Shown: positions 8,314 to 17,332 of the stretch, one piece after another | Layout: each line of letters begins with the position of its first letter | Numbering within the stretch: position 1 is the stretch's first letter | Source: FEN-1350 sp964386005 | GTDB lineage: Bacteria > Planctomycetota > Phycisphaerae > Sedimentisphaerales > Anaerohalosphaeraceae | Direction: 5' to 3' | Length of the DNA stretch: 64,000 bases | Assembly (NCBI GenBank): GCA_964386005.1 | Contig: CAYLSB010000010.1 | Coordinates: 1 to 64,000 of the forward strand | Made by a program: the position numbers and the translations under genes | The notes under the pieces: generated by a model | Told to the model about the DNA's origin: nothing | The model's input: only the letters and a program-made list of their open reading frames with translations | Databases searched by the model: none

Positions 8314-9546
8314 ATGAACAATTCGAACTGTCGTTTTTGGATTGGCTCATGGATTTTGTTCTTCGGCGCCGTCGGTTGGTCCGAGTACTGGCCGTGCTGG
8401 CGCGGACCGCGCGGAGATGGGACTTCGCTCGAAACCGCCGTTCCCGTTCGATGGACCCCTACCGAAAACGTCCAATGGAAAACGCCGATTCCCGGCAAAG
8501 GCCACGCCTCACCCATCGTCTGGGACGATCGCATTTTTCTCGTATCCGCCCTGAACGATATAAAACAAAGAATCCTTATCTGTATTGACGCTAAAAATGG
8601 TTCGGTACTCTGGCAAAAGGAAGTTATCACAGCTCCATTGGAGCGCCTCCATACCCTCAACACTCATGCCTCCTCCACACCCGCCACCGATGGCAAACGG
8701 GTCTATGTATCCTTCCTCGACGGTAAACAGATGTACGCCGCTGCCTTTGATTTCGACGGCAATCGTATCTGGGAAACCCGGCCCGGTGTTTTTTCCAGCA
8801 TGCACGGTTTCTGCACAAGCGTCACCCTCTGGAAGGACAAGGTTATTCTCAACGGCGATCATGACGGCCCGGCCTATCTGGTCGCTCTGGATGCGGCCAC
8901 AGGAAAACAAATCTGGAAAACCGACCGGCCCAACAACACCCGCAGCTATTGCGCTCCGCTGATCCGCACCATTGACGGCCGTAATCAGATGGTTCTGTCC
9001 GGCAGCAAGTGCGTGACCAGCTATGATCCCGACACGGGAATCCAGCACTGGATCATCGATGGTCCCACCGAGCAATATGTTGCTTCGCTGGTCTATAACG
9101 GAAACTACTTCTTCATGACCTGCGGCTTCCCCGATCGTTACATGTTCGCAATCCGTCCGGACGGTTCGGGAAATATCACGAAAACCCATGTCGTCTGGCA
9201 GACCACCGAAGACTGTTCCTACGTCCCCAGTCCGATCGCTTTTGGAGAGTACTTCCTCGTGGTCAGCGATACCGGCATCGCCTCCTGCCTTGAGGCCGCA
9301 ACAGGACGTCTGGCGTGGCGGCAGCGTCTCGGCGATCGCCACAGCGCATCGCTGGTTTCCGCCAACGGTTTTGTCTATTTTCTCTCCGATAAAGGTGAAA
9401 TGACGATTGTCCGCCCCGGCGAACAATTTCAGCAAATCGCCCGGAATGAAATCGGCGAAGAAACCAACGCCTCGCCCGCCATCAGCAATGGGCGCCTGTT
9501 TCTTCGCGGCGACAAACACCTGTTCTGCATCACAATGCGCAAATGA
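8314..9546 (+). CDS. Secreted PQQ-like beta-propeller protein
   Basis: The product has about 410 residues. ATG 8314 is preferred to ATG 8296 because AAAGGG lies 8-10 bases upstream and a Sec-type signal follows (FWIGSWILFFGAVGWS). The mature part begins WPCWRGPRGDGTS, then repeats blades with the pattern of PQQ/BamB-type propellers: ICIDAKNGSVLWQKEV, VALDAATGKQIWKT, SYDPDTGIQHWIID and LEAATGRLAWRQRL. This is the secreted PQQ_2-like propeller family abundant in Planctomycetes; actual quinone binding is not established. It overlaps the next gene by four bases (ATGA), which indicates co-translation with the phosphoesterase fusion. Confidence 0.85.
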   Translation: MNNSNCRFWIGSWILFFGAVGWSEYWPCWRGPRGDGTSLETAVPVRWTPTENVQWKTPIPGKGHASPIVWDDRIFLVSALNDIKQRILICIDAKNGSVLWQKEVITAPLERLHTLNTHASSTPATDGKRVYVSFLDGKQMYAAAFDFDGNRIWETRPGVFSSMHGFCTSVTLWKDKVILNGDHDGPAYLVALDAATGKQIWKTDRPNNTRSYCAPLIRTIDGRNQMVLSGSKCVTSYDPDTGIQHWIIDGPTEQYVASLVYNGNYFFMTCGFPDRYMFAIRPDGSGNITKTHVVWQTTEDCSYVPSPIAFGEYFLVVSDTGIASCLEAATGRLAWRQRLGDRHSASLVSANGFVYFLSDKGEMTIVRPGEQFQQIARNEIGEETNASPAISNGRLFLRGDKHLFCITMRK

Positions 9547-11528
9547 GATCCATACGTGAAACCAAGGAAATGACGGAAACGATTATGCAAAACCAATTTC
9601 TACGACGGGGTATTTTGATTGCGGGTGTCCTTATCCTGCTGATTCCAATGGGCTTTGCCCGGGCCGATCTTACGTTCTTCGGCTGGTCAGATCAGCATGT
9701 CGCAACCGACGGAAATGGCGACCACCTCGTTGCCGCAATCGAGGCCATGAATACTCTTGCCGGCAGGGCGTATCCCAGTTCCATCGGCGGCATGGTCGAT
9801 GCGCCGGCGTTTGTCCTGGGTCTCGGTGATATCACCGAATGGCCCACCGTTGCCGCCCGCGATACGTATCATCGACTCATCACCCGCAGGTTACGTTTCC
9901 CCGCCTATGATGTCGCCGGAAACCACGACAGCGGCGGCCGTGAACCCGTAGCGACCCTCCACGACTGGCTGATCGCCCGCCATGGAGCCCTCCGTTACAG
10001 CTTCGACCGTTCCGGCGTCCACTTTGTCATGCTGTTTTTTCAGTATGATGAATCCCTCGGATCGCCCAGCCAGCCGGTCCCCAAATCCGCCCTGGATTTT
10101 CTTCGTGCCGACCTTGCGACCCAATCCAAAGACAAGCCGATTGTTATCGGGATCCATCTGTGCTTGGATGCGATCACCAATCGGGATGAATTCATCGACG
10201 CATTCGGCGATTCCAACGTCATCCTCGTTCTCGGCGGACATTTCCACCGCGCTTCGGTTAACCTCTACCGCGGCGTGAATTTCGTTCAACTTCCCTCGCC
10301 TGCCCCCAAAAGCCCGGATGCCTTCACCGCCGTACGAATAACCGCCGATCGTCTCACGGCCGTACCGTTTGATTATCGATCCGGGCAATGGACGACAAAC
10401 CCCGGGCAGATCCTTGATGTTCCAATCCGCGGCCCTTCAAAAGAGCCCGCCGCGGAGACCATCATCGATTCTCACAGCGTCAAAACCTTGCCCATTGGTT
10501 CGTCGGCCCCGGATTTTTCACTGCCCGGCGTCGATGGCCGCGTCTGGTCCCTCCGCGATTTCTGCGATGCCAAAGTTCTGGCTGTCATCTTTACATGTAA
10601 TCATTGCCCGACGGCTCAGGCCTATGAGGATCGCATCCAGGCCCTCGCCAAAGACTATCGCGACAAGGGTGTCGCCGTCTGTGCGATTTCTCCCAACGAC
10701 CCCAAGGCCGTCCGCCTCGACGAACTCGGGTACTCCGATCTGGGCGATTCCTATCGGGACATGAAAGCCCGTGCCGCACGGCTGAAAATAGACTATCCGT
10801 ATCTCTATGATGGTGAACATCAGCTTCGATCGGCCGCATACGGACCGGTGACTACGCCCCACGTATTCGTCTTCGACCGTGCTCGCAAACTCCGGTTTGC
10901 CGGCCGCATCGACGACAACGAAGATCCCCGCCGAGTGACCATCTCCGATACCCGCAATGCAATCGATGCTCTTCTGGCCGATACGCCGGTCCCTGTCGAG
11001 ACCACCAAAACCTTCGGCTGTTCCATCAAGTGGCCCGACAAACGCGGCTCCGTCAAGCAGGCCTTTGAAACGTGGGCCGCCGAACCCGTCGAGGTCAAAT
11101 CCCTCGATGCGGCCGGCATCAAGTCTCTCGTAAAAAATGAAACCGACAAATTTCGTCTGTTCAATTTCTGGGCCACGTGGTGCGGACCCTGTGTGGCCGA
11201 GTTCGGCGACCTCGTCGCGATCAACCGTTCGTACCGTAACCGCAAGTTTGAATGGATCACCGTCTCGCTCGACGAACCGTTCGAACAGAAGGGTGTGTTG
11301 GAGTTCCTGAAAAAGCAGCAGGCCTCCGGCGCCAATTTTCACTATAGTGAATCCGACAAGTACAAATTGATCGACGCTATCGGCTCCGGCTGGGACGGAG
11401 GCATTCCCTTTTCACTGCTGATCGCTCCCGGTGGAAAACCGATCGCTTCCTTCACCGGACAGATTGATCCCCTTGAATGGCGAACGCTGATTGTGGAACA
11501 TCTCGGCCGTTTTTACTTCAAACCCTGA
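9543..11528 (+). CDS. Exported three-domain fusion: metallophosphoesterase, redoxin, TlpA-like thioredoxin
   Basis: The 661-residue product has a hydrophobic signal (RGILIAGVLILLIPMGFARA). ATG 9585 would give a more typical signal length than ATG 9543. Domain 1 (about 40-270) has the calcineurin-type set: SDQH, LGDITEW, AGNHDSGG, GIHLCLD and GGHFHR. Domain 2 (about 318-480) is an AhpC/TSA-like redoxin (GSSAPDFSLPGVDGRVWSL) with a CNHC motif. Domain 3 (about 510-661) is thioredoxin-like with FWATWCGPC. All metal-binding and CxxC residues that I would expect are present. A secreted phosphoesterase fused to two redox domains is unusual. It overlaps the upstream propeller gene by four bases. The substrate is unknown. 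Confidence 0.85.
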   Translation: MRSIRETKEMTETIMQNQFLRRGILIAGVLILLIPMGFARADLTFFGWSDQHVATDGNGDHLVAAIEAMNTLAGRAYPSSIGGMVDAPAFVLGLGDITEWPTVAARDTYHRLITRRLRFPAYDVAGNHDSGGREPVATLHDWLIARHGALRYSFDRSGVHFVMLFFQYDESLGSPSQPVPKSALDFLRADLATQSKDKPIVIGIHLCLDAITNRDEFIDAFGDSNVILVLGGHFHRASVNLYRGVNFVQLPSPAPKSPDAFTAVRITADRLTAVPFDYRSGQWTTNPGQILDVPIRGPSKEPAAETIIDSHSVKTLPIGSSAPDFSLPGVDGRVWSLRDFCDAKVLAVIFTCNHCPTAQAYEDRIQALAKDYRDKGVAVCAISPNDPKAVRLDELGYSDLGDSYRDMKARAARLKIDYPYLYDGEHQLRSAAYGPVTTPHVFVFDRARKLRFAGRIDDNEDPRRVTISDTRNAIDALLADTPVPVETTKTFGCSIKWPDKRGSVKQAFETWAAEPVEVKSLDAAGIKSLVKNETDKFRLFNFWATWCGPCVAEFGDLVAINRSYRNRKFEWITVSLDEPFEQKGVLEFLKKQQASGANFHYSESDKYKLIDAIGSGWDGGIPFSLLIAPGGKPIASFTGQIDPLEWRTLIVEHLGRFYFKP

Positions 11529-11589
11529 GAACGAATCCTACCGATTGTGCGTTGAATGGATGAGGATTGAAGGGTCGCGGATCGTCGCC

Positions 11590-12537
11590 TTATGCGAAGG
11601 CGATCCCCGCCTTCTGACCGACGGAACGGATATACTCGGCCGCCAGCTTGTATTCGCCCTGATTGGGCAGATGCTCCATCATCAGCGGTACATCCGTCAG
11701 CTTGCTCAATTCCCGTAAAAGCACCGTATAGTCCAATCCCCCCAATCCCGCCCGTACCTCGTCCAGATGCGGTGTATAGATATCCTCCTTCAGAAGGATA
11801 TCCTTGGCATGGCAGCTCTTGATATGCGGTCCCAGCTTGCGGAAGCAGTTACGGATCATCGCGCCGCTGGCAAAATACACCTGAGGGCTGATTACCAGGT
11901 TCACCGGATCCAAATGCACTCCGAATCCCTTCCGGTCGATCGCCTGAATCAGCTTCTCATACGAATCCGCGGAGTCGGGATAGGCCCACGGCATCGTCTC
12001 CAGCGCGAAAACCGTTCGCGTCGGCTTGACTTCGTCGATGATCGACCGCGTTGTCTCCACGATCATCTCGAATGTTTCCCGCGTCAGGTTGTCCTTGTGC
12101 GGGCCGGCCCACTGTCTGGGATTTCGCGATCCGCTGACATTCACGCAGCAGTTGGCTCCGATCCTCTCCGCCAGCGCCAGCTGCTCGCGGCATTTCTTCA
12201 ACGCCTCTTTTCGCTGAGTCTCGTCCGGGCTGATCGGATTGCTCCATGCTCCCACCTCCGCGATCACGAGATTCGCCTTCCGGGCCGCTTCGGCGTACGA
12301 TTTCACCACGTCGTCGCTTTCCTGGGCTCCCACGGGGCAATACGCCGCGCGATATCCAAGTTCCTTGTGCGCCGCCGCCCACGCATCCGGTTCCTTGCGA
12401 TCGACCGGCCCGCCCAGTCGAATTGAATTTCTCGGTTTCGGTTCCTGGGCGGAAAAGCCGGATCCGGTCGAAAAGGCCATCGCCGCGGCCAGGGTGGTTC
12501 GTGCGAACGTCCGACGTGTTATTTCTATCGGTTTCAT
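11590..12537 (-). CDS. Tat-exported sugar phosphate isomerase/epimerase-like protein
   Basis: The 315-residue protein starts with a twin-arginine signal (ITRRTFARTT, then an alanine-rich core). The rest is a xylose-isomerase-like TIM barrel with TVFALETMPWAYPDS, GFGVHLDPVNLVIS, IKSCHAKDILL and LMMEHLPNQGEYKLAAEYI, which supply the Glu/Asp/His metal ligands of the AP_endonuc_2/sugar isomerase fold. Exported members are common in Planctomycetes and are assumed to act on sugars or inositol-like polyols in the periplasm. It is convergent with the preceding fusion gene and shows no operon partner. Substrate cannot be told from sequence. Confidence 0.82.
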   Translation of the reverse strand: MKPIEITRRTFARTTLAAAMAFSTGSGFSAQEPKPRNSIRLGGPVDRKEPDAWAAAHKELGYRAAYCPVGAQESDDVVKSYAEAARKANLVIAEVGAWSNPISPDETQRKEALKKCREQLALAERIGANCCVNVSGSRNPRQWAGPHKDNLTRETFEMIVETTRSIIDEVKPTRTVFALETMPWAYPDSADSYEKLIQAIDRKGFGVHLDPVNLVISPQVYFASGAMIRNCFRKLGPHIKSCHAKDILLKEDIYTPHLDEVRAGLGGLDYTVLLRELSKLTDVPLMMEHLPNQGEYKLAAEYIRSVGQKAGIAFA

Positions 12538-12708
12538 AGTGTCTCCTCATTGGATCTGGAACCAGACGAAGAAACAATCCCTTTGTGGGCCCGGCTATCC
12601 GAAGGATCACCTCCGGGGATGGTCCGTCCGACTCCACAAACCCGATTCGACATTCGGCGCTGAATGACGAATCGGATAACGCATAATAAAGTCAATGTAG
12701 ATCTACAA

Positions 12709-14148
12709 TTACTTTGGTTGACTCAGGCGTGCCAGGCGATCGTATCCGACCAGGTAAAGAAATCGCTTCTGATTGAAGGTTGGCACCGACAGCGCCTTGG
12801 CCTGCATAATGGTCTGATCATAGATCTCAGCCGACTTCACCGCCGCCTCATACCGCTGTTGCAGGGTCGGGTCGCTATCCACTTGTTGCTGAGTCGGCTC
12901 GGGCGGAATGACCGGCTCGATTCCCAGAACCACAAAATCCGTCTCGATCGTTACATTGTCCATGATCCGTCCACCCCAGCGCTGGATCAGTTCGCGAACC
13001 TTTTGATTGCCGTCCTTGTCGGCCACAGAGTCTCCGTTCAGATCGAAATCGCCCACCACCACAAAGTTATTGCTGCCCTGGCTGTCCCAGATCAGGTTGG
13101 CCACGATATCTCGTTCCACGATAGGGTTCTTGACAGACGACGACAGAATCCGCGCCGCGGACACATTCTCCGTTACCTCAAAAACTTCAATCTCGGCTTT
13201 GCCTTTCCCGTCGTCCGGAATCGGCACGCTGCTGTCATAGACCGAGAAAGTCAGGCCCATGTACACATGATCCTTCGAGCCGACATTCAGATAAACCACC
13301 TTGGTCTGCGGATCGATTCGAACGATTTTGGCGTCCGGACGAAAGGCCGCCACTTCGATATCCGGCTTCGGCTTGATCGCTTCCAGCTTGGCCAGAGCCA
13401 CGTTCAACGCTTCTTCCCTCTCCTGGAGCTGCTTATTCAAAGACTCGTAGGCCGCGGTGCGATCGGCGAGCTCCTTTTTCGTCTTGTCCAGCGTCGCCAT
13501 GATGTTCTGCACTTGTTGCTCGGTTGATCGTTCCATCAGCGCCTTGAGTTCGTCATATCGCTTCTGGATCTCATCGACCTGCCGTTGCGCCTTGTCCCGT
13601 TCATCGATCAGCGCCTTTTCCTGATCCATCGCGCTTTGCTGCATCAAATCCATATTCCTCTGCTGCTCGTTGATCTTTCCCTTCAGCGAGGCACCCTGGA
13701 CGCGTTCTTCGTTCAACTTGGAATGCAGATAGGCGATCTGTCCAAGCAGGTTGATCCCTTCCTGTCCGGCGACCGAGAGATGGTCATCGCCCAATTGCCC
13801 GATCAGCTTGTTGATCTGCATGGCCGCCTCGTTGGCCTTCGTGGCGGCGTTCATCTCGGTCGATTCCAACCCGGTTATCGCCTTGATCATATTGTTGAGG
13901 TATTGTTCCATCATCCCCAGTGCGCTTTTTCCAGAGGGGATGTTGCCCACAATCCGGGTCAGATTTCCCTGTTCCCGGCTGTCGGCGACTTCGCTGAGCT
14001 TCTTCTTCTCGCCTTCGTACTGCGTGCGGTATTCCTCGGCCTTGGCATAGTAAATCCCCGCTCCGATCGCGGCGATGAGAAACAGAGCCACAAACGTGAT
14101 GAGCGTATAAAGCATCGCATTGCTTTCAGACGGTTTGCCTGCCGCCAT
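12709..14148 (-). CDS. Membrane-anchored coiled-coil protein, function unknown
   Basis: The 479-residue product has one transmembrane segment near residues 12-32 (LYTLITFVALFLIAAIGAGI). A long charged helical region (about 35-265) follows, rich in Glu, Lys and Gln with heptad-like spacing and segments such as LIDERDKAQRQVDEIQKRY. The C-terminal third (about 270-450) is beta-rich and contains VVYLNVGSKDHVYMGLTFSVYD, a pattern I have seen described for planctomycete hypothetical proteins, but no named domain was recognised. Topology suggests a short inner face and a large periplasmic coiled coil. It is divergent from the secreted propeller gene at 14364. Its promoter overlaps an inverted repeat. 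Confidence 0.8.
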   Translation of the reverse strand: MAAGKPSESNAMLYTLITFVALFLIAAIGAGIYYAKAEEYRTQYEGEKKKLSEVADSREQGNLTRIVGNIPSGKSALGMMEQYLNNMIKAITGLESTEMNAATKANEAAMQINKLIGQLGDDHLSVAGQEGINLLGQIAYLHSKLNEERVQGASLKGKINEQQRNMDLMQQSAMDQEKALIDERDKAQRQVDEIQKRYDELKALMERSTEQQVQNIMATLDKTKKELADRTAAYESLNKQLQEREEALNVALAKLEAIKPKPDIEVAAFRPDAKIVRIDPQTKVVYLNVGSKDHVYMGLTFSVYDSSVPIPDDGKGKAEIEVFEVTENVSAARILSSSVKNPIVERDIVANLIWDSQGSNNFVVVGDFDLNGDSVADKDGNQKVRELIQRWGGRIMDNVTIETDFVVLGIEPVIPPEPTQQQVDSDPTLQQRYEAAVKSAEIYDQTIMQAKALSVPTFNQKRFLYLVGYDRLARLSQPK

Positions 14149-14229
14149 ATCCGAACTCCTTTATTCTTCCATAATGTTGTCCGGTTCCAGTCGCTTCGCA
14201 TGCCCTTCCGCGGGCATTCAAGAAGATGT

Positions 14230-14258
14230 AGTATCTTGATAATACCGTGGAAGGTCAA
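14230..14258 (-). promoter_or_regulatory. Candidate promoter of the coiled-coil protein gene
   Basis: Reading the minus strand, TTGACC (14258-14253) is followed after 17 bases by GATACT (14235-14230). The -35 box lies inside the loop of the inverted repeat at 14245-14271, a position where a bound regulator could block it. Confidence 0.38.
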
Positions 14259-14271
14259 GAAAATTCCACGG
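14245..14271. promoter_or_regulatory. Perfect 8-bp inverted repeat between divergent genes
   Basis: CCGTGGAA (14245-14252) and TTCCACGG (14264-14271) flank an 11-base centre. The repeat lies between two divergent promoters and no T-run follows, so an operator is more likely than a terminator. The regulator is unknown. Confidence 0.45.
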
Positions 14272-14281
14272 AAGGATTTAT

Positions 14282-14309
14282 TTGGCCATTCGGCGGCGTT
14301 TTATATAAA
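14282..14309 (+). promoter_or_regulatory. Candidate promoter of the secreted propeller gene
   Basis: TTGGCC (14282-14287) and TATAAA (14304-14309) are 16 bases apart. GGAGG sits seven bases before the ATG at 14364. Confidence 0.4.
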
Positions 14310-14363
14310 ATGGCTTCCTCATGAGGAAAATTGGTGTAATCCGTATTCATTGGAGGTCAGGCA

Positions 14364-15845
14364 ATGCATATCATTCCTCGGACCCTTATCGTATGCGTGA
14401 CGTTCTTTTCGGCCTTTGGGTACGAGTTTTTGGGTGTCTTGGCCTTTGCGGCCGATAAAACCGTGCCGGCGGAAAAGACGGGCTACGCTATACCCCATAT
14501 CTGTCAGGGTGTGCAACTGTTGTTGGACGAGGCGTTGCTTGAAGAAAGCCGGAACATCACCCGGCAGGTCCACCGGCCCAAACGCGACGCCAATATCCCC
14601 AATCCGCTGATCCGGGGAGCGGAGGATCGCTGTTTCCAGCCCTTTTTCTCCGTGTTGAAAGACCCCCAAACAGGACGTTTTCGTATCTGGTACGGCTGTT
14701 GGGACGACAACAAGCCAATCGACCGATCACACATCGGCTATATGGAATCGCCGGATGGCATTCAGTGGATACGGCCGCATCGGATATTGAAAGACCCGGC
14801 GACCATCCAGTTCGGCTCGGAGGTCATCGATGAAGGGCCGGATTATGACCATCCGGAGCAACGATACAAGTATGGTTATTGGTTTAACGGAGGGCTCCGC
14901 ATTGCCGTTTCGCCCGACGGCATCAACTTCAAGCCGCTGGTTGATCAAATCGTCCTCAGGCATGACCACGACATCAACAATATCTCCTGGGATCCCATCC
15001 GGAAACGCTATGTCGCCATCGTCTCCACCTACACGGCCGATCCCGAATGGGAAGGTCTGCGGCGGGTTACAAAGCAAAGCTTCAGCGACGATTTGGTGAA
15101 CTGGGAACAACCCTGGTATGTGGTGCGCCCCGACAAGGAAACCGACGATGGGTTCACCCAGTTTTACGCCATGTCCGGCTTCCTGAACCGCGGTCCTCTG
15201 CGAATCGGCATGGTGAAGGTCCTTCGCGATGACCTGAAAGCCGATCAGCCCCCGCTGATCGAAGCGGATGCGTACGGCATCGGCTTTACGGCCCTGGCCT
15301 GGACCCGCGACGGCCGGCATTGGCATCGAGAGCCGGATGTCTTCTTCGACCGCAATCCTGAACCGAAAACATGGGACCGCGCCCATGCCTGGATCGACGA
15401 GCAGTTGATTGTGGGAGACGAGGTCTATCTCTATTATGCCGGCTATAAACAAGGCCATAAGGCCAATCGGTTTCAGGAACGCCAGATCGGCATGGTGAAG
15501 ATGCCCCTGGATCGATACATCGCCCTCAATCCGCAACCCGGGAAAACCGGCCTACTCCGGACGATCCCGTTACTATGGAAAGAAACACGGGGATTGATCG
15601 TCAATGCGGATGCGGCGAAAGGATCTCTCCGAGTTCAGGTCCGTGACGTTCACGGCGACGTAATCGACGGACTGCGATTCGACGACTGTTCCAAAATCAC
15701 CGGCGACGGCATCAGACAACAGGTTTTCTGGGGCGACGGGAATACAACGAAAACAAAACTCGCCGAACTTGAGGGCAAACCAATCAAACTTGAATTCGAA
15801 CTGAACGATGTGAGTCTGTACGCGTTTGAGTTTGTCGATTTGTAA
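14364..15845 (+). CDS. Secreted five-bladed-propeller (GH32/GH43-like) protein
   Basis: The 493-residue protein carries a Sec signal (LIVCVTFFSAFGYEFLGVLAFA) and starts from a clear GGAGG site. The body shows repeated propeller phrases found in GH32/GH43-superfamily proteins: FRIWYGCWDDNKPIDRSHIG, YMESPDGIQWIRP, IAVSPDGINFKPL, NNISWDPIRKRYVAIVSTYT and WTRDGRHWHREPDVFFDRNP. A C-terminal beta domain (about 400-493) ends in EFELNDVSLYAFEFVDL, which resembles the sandwich domain of GH32. I cannot assign the three catalytic acids confidently, so it may be a glycosidase or only a sugar-binding relative. The FAD oxidoreductase gene follows 66 bases downstream on the same strand. Confidence 0.72.
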   Translation: MHIIPRTLIVCVTFFSAFGYEFLGVLAFAADKTVPAEKTGYAIPHICQGVQLLLDEALLEESRNITRQVHRPKRDANIPNPLIRGAEDRCFQPFFSVLKDPQTGRFRIWYGCWDDNKPIDRSHIGYMESPDGIQWIRPHRILKDPATIQFGSEVIDEGPDYDHPEQRYKYGYWFNGGLRIAVSPDGINFKPLVDQIVLRHDHDINNISWDPIRKRYVAIVSTYTADPEWEGLRRVTKQSFSDDLVNWEQPWYVVRPDKETDDGFTQFYAMSGFLNRGPLRIGMVKVLRDDLKADQPPLIEADAYGIGFTALAWTRDGRHWHREPDVFFDRNPEPKTWDRAHAWIDEQLIVGDEVYLYYAGYKQGHKANRFQERQIGMVKMPLDRYIALNPQPGKTGLLRTIPLLWKETRGLIVNADAAKGSLRVQVRDVHGDVIDGLRFDDCSKITGDGIRQQVFWGDGNTTKTKLAELEGKPIKLEFELNDVSLYAFEFVDL

Positions 15846-15911
15846 GGGAGGCCCAGCGCATCCCTTTTCAAGATATCGCGATCGAAAACAGCGGGAAAGG
15901 ATACTGTCCCT

Positions 15912-17318
15912 ATGACACAGGAAATGAATCGTTTGCCTCTGAAGAAAAACGCCATGAACCGACGGGATCTGCTCAAACTACTGTCGGCCGCCGGATTGGG
16001 TGTGCCTTTCGCCACCCGCGTGATCGCCGACGAGGCGGACCCGAACGCCAACCGCACCGTAATCCCGGAAAACATCGTGGTGCCGGCCACCGCGCGCGAC
16101 CTGTATCCGGCCCGTCTTGTGGATGGAAAGGTCATTCAGCCGCAGCGACCTCTGACCGTGATGGCTGAGACAGATGTACTTGTGGTCGGGGGCGGACCGG
16201 CCGGATTTGCGGCGGCGGTTTCAGCCGCCCGAGCTGGCGCTAAGACCGCGTTGGTGGAGCGATACGGATATCTCGGCGGCTTATGGACGGGCGGACTGGT
16301 ACTCCTTGTTTATCCAACCCATGCAACGGAAAATGGAGTGCGGACCAAGGTTGTTCGCGGAGTGGGCGATGAACTGCTCAGCCGCATTGCTCAATTTCCC
16401 GACGGGGCCACCAACTTCGCCGCGGGCAAACCCGATCCTACCACCGATCCGGAGATCACCAAACTTGTGATGGATGAGATGATACAGGAGGCCGGGGTGA
16501 AAATGCTCTTTCACTGTTGGGTGGCCGATGTCGTAATGGATAATAACGCCATCCGCGGTGTCGTCGTAGAAAGTAAAGCCGGTCGGCAGGCCATCCTGGC
16601 CAAAATCGTCGTGGATGCTTCCGGCGATGGCGATGTTTTTGCCGCCGCGGGGGCCGAGCACGAACAGCGCCTGCACGCTATTGGCCTGGTACATCGGCTT
16701 GGAAATATCGATCGCGCCGAAATGGCGAAGCTGAAGGAAGCGGGCTTTAGAAACCTTGGAAGCATAGAGCCGCTGTCGAGTGTGCAATGGGTGAATCTCC
16801 GCGGACCAAGTACCGATGGATTGGATATCGCCGAACTGAGTCGTCTGGAAGTGGAGCATCGACGCAGTATCTGGAAACGGATAGACAAAATTCGCCGTAC
16901 CCCCGGCGGCGGCAAGGTGTTCCTTTTGCAAACAGCCCCCCAGATCGGAGTGCGAATTACCCGCCTGCTTGCCGCCAATCGTAAGATGACTCACACAGAT
17001 GCCCGATCGAGTACTCGATATTCCGATACGATTGCCATAGGAGGAACGTATGGCGCCGGCGCAGGTAAACCGGGTTTTGCCATCCCTTACAGCGCGATGG
17101 TCCCCAGGAAACTCGACAATCTGATCGCAGCCGGGCGATGCCTCTGCGTGGATACTGAAATGGTCGAAGATATGCGTCTGATCGCCACCTGTCTGCTCAC
17201 GGGCCATGCGGCCGGTGCGGCGGCGGCTCTGGCGGTGCAAAGCAAGTGCCGACCTCGCGATATGGATATTCCCACACTCCAAAAGCTGTTGGCGAGTCAG
17301 GGTGCATATCTTGGTTAG
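15912..17318 (+). CDS. Tat-exported FAD-dependent oxidoreductase (FAD_oxidored family)
   Basis: The 468-residue product has a twin-arginine signal (AMNRRDLLKLLSAAGLG). A Rossmann FAD site (DVLVVGGGPAGFAAAVSAAR) follows near residue 90, then YGYLGGLWTGG. The C-terminal FAD-binding block reads FAIPYSAMVPRKLDNLIAAG and MRLIATCLLTGHAAGAAAAL, diagnostic of PF12831-type flavoproteins. GGGAAAGGA precedes ATG 15912; ATG 15954 is an alternative. It is followed 14 bases later by a NapH-like membrane iron-sulphur protein, which suggests that electrons pass between the quinone pool and this periplasmic flavoprotein. The substrate, perhaps a sugar or polyol given the neighbours, is inferred only. Confidence 0.86.
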   Translation: MTQEMNRLPLKKNAMNRRDLLKLLSAAGLGVPFATRVIADEADPNANRTVIPENIVVPATARDLYPARLVDGKVIQPQRPLTVMAETDVLVVGGGPAGFAAAVSAARAGAKTALVERYGYLGGLWTGGLVLLVYPTHATENGVRTKVVRGVGDELLSRIAQFPDGATNFAAGKPDPTTDPEITKLVMDEMIQEAGVKMLFHCWVADVVMDNNAIRGVVVESKAGRQAILAKIVVDASGDGDVFAAAGAEHEQRLHAIGLVHRLGNIDRAEMAKLKEAGFRNLGSIEPLSSVQWVNLRGPSTDGLDIAELSRLEVEHRRSIWKRIDKIRRTPGGGKVFLLQTAPQIGVRITRLLAANRKMTHTDARSSTRYSDTIAIGGTYGAGAGKPGFAIPYSAMVPRKLDNLIAAGRCLCVDTEMVEDMRLIATCLLTGHAAGAAAALAVQSKCRPRDMDIPTLQKLLASQGAYLG

Positions 17319-17332
17319 GAAGAGCGATTGCA

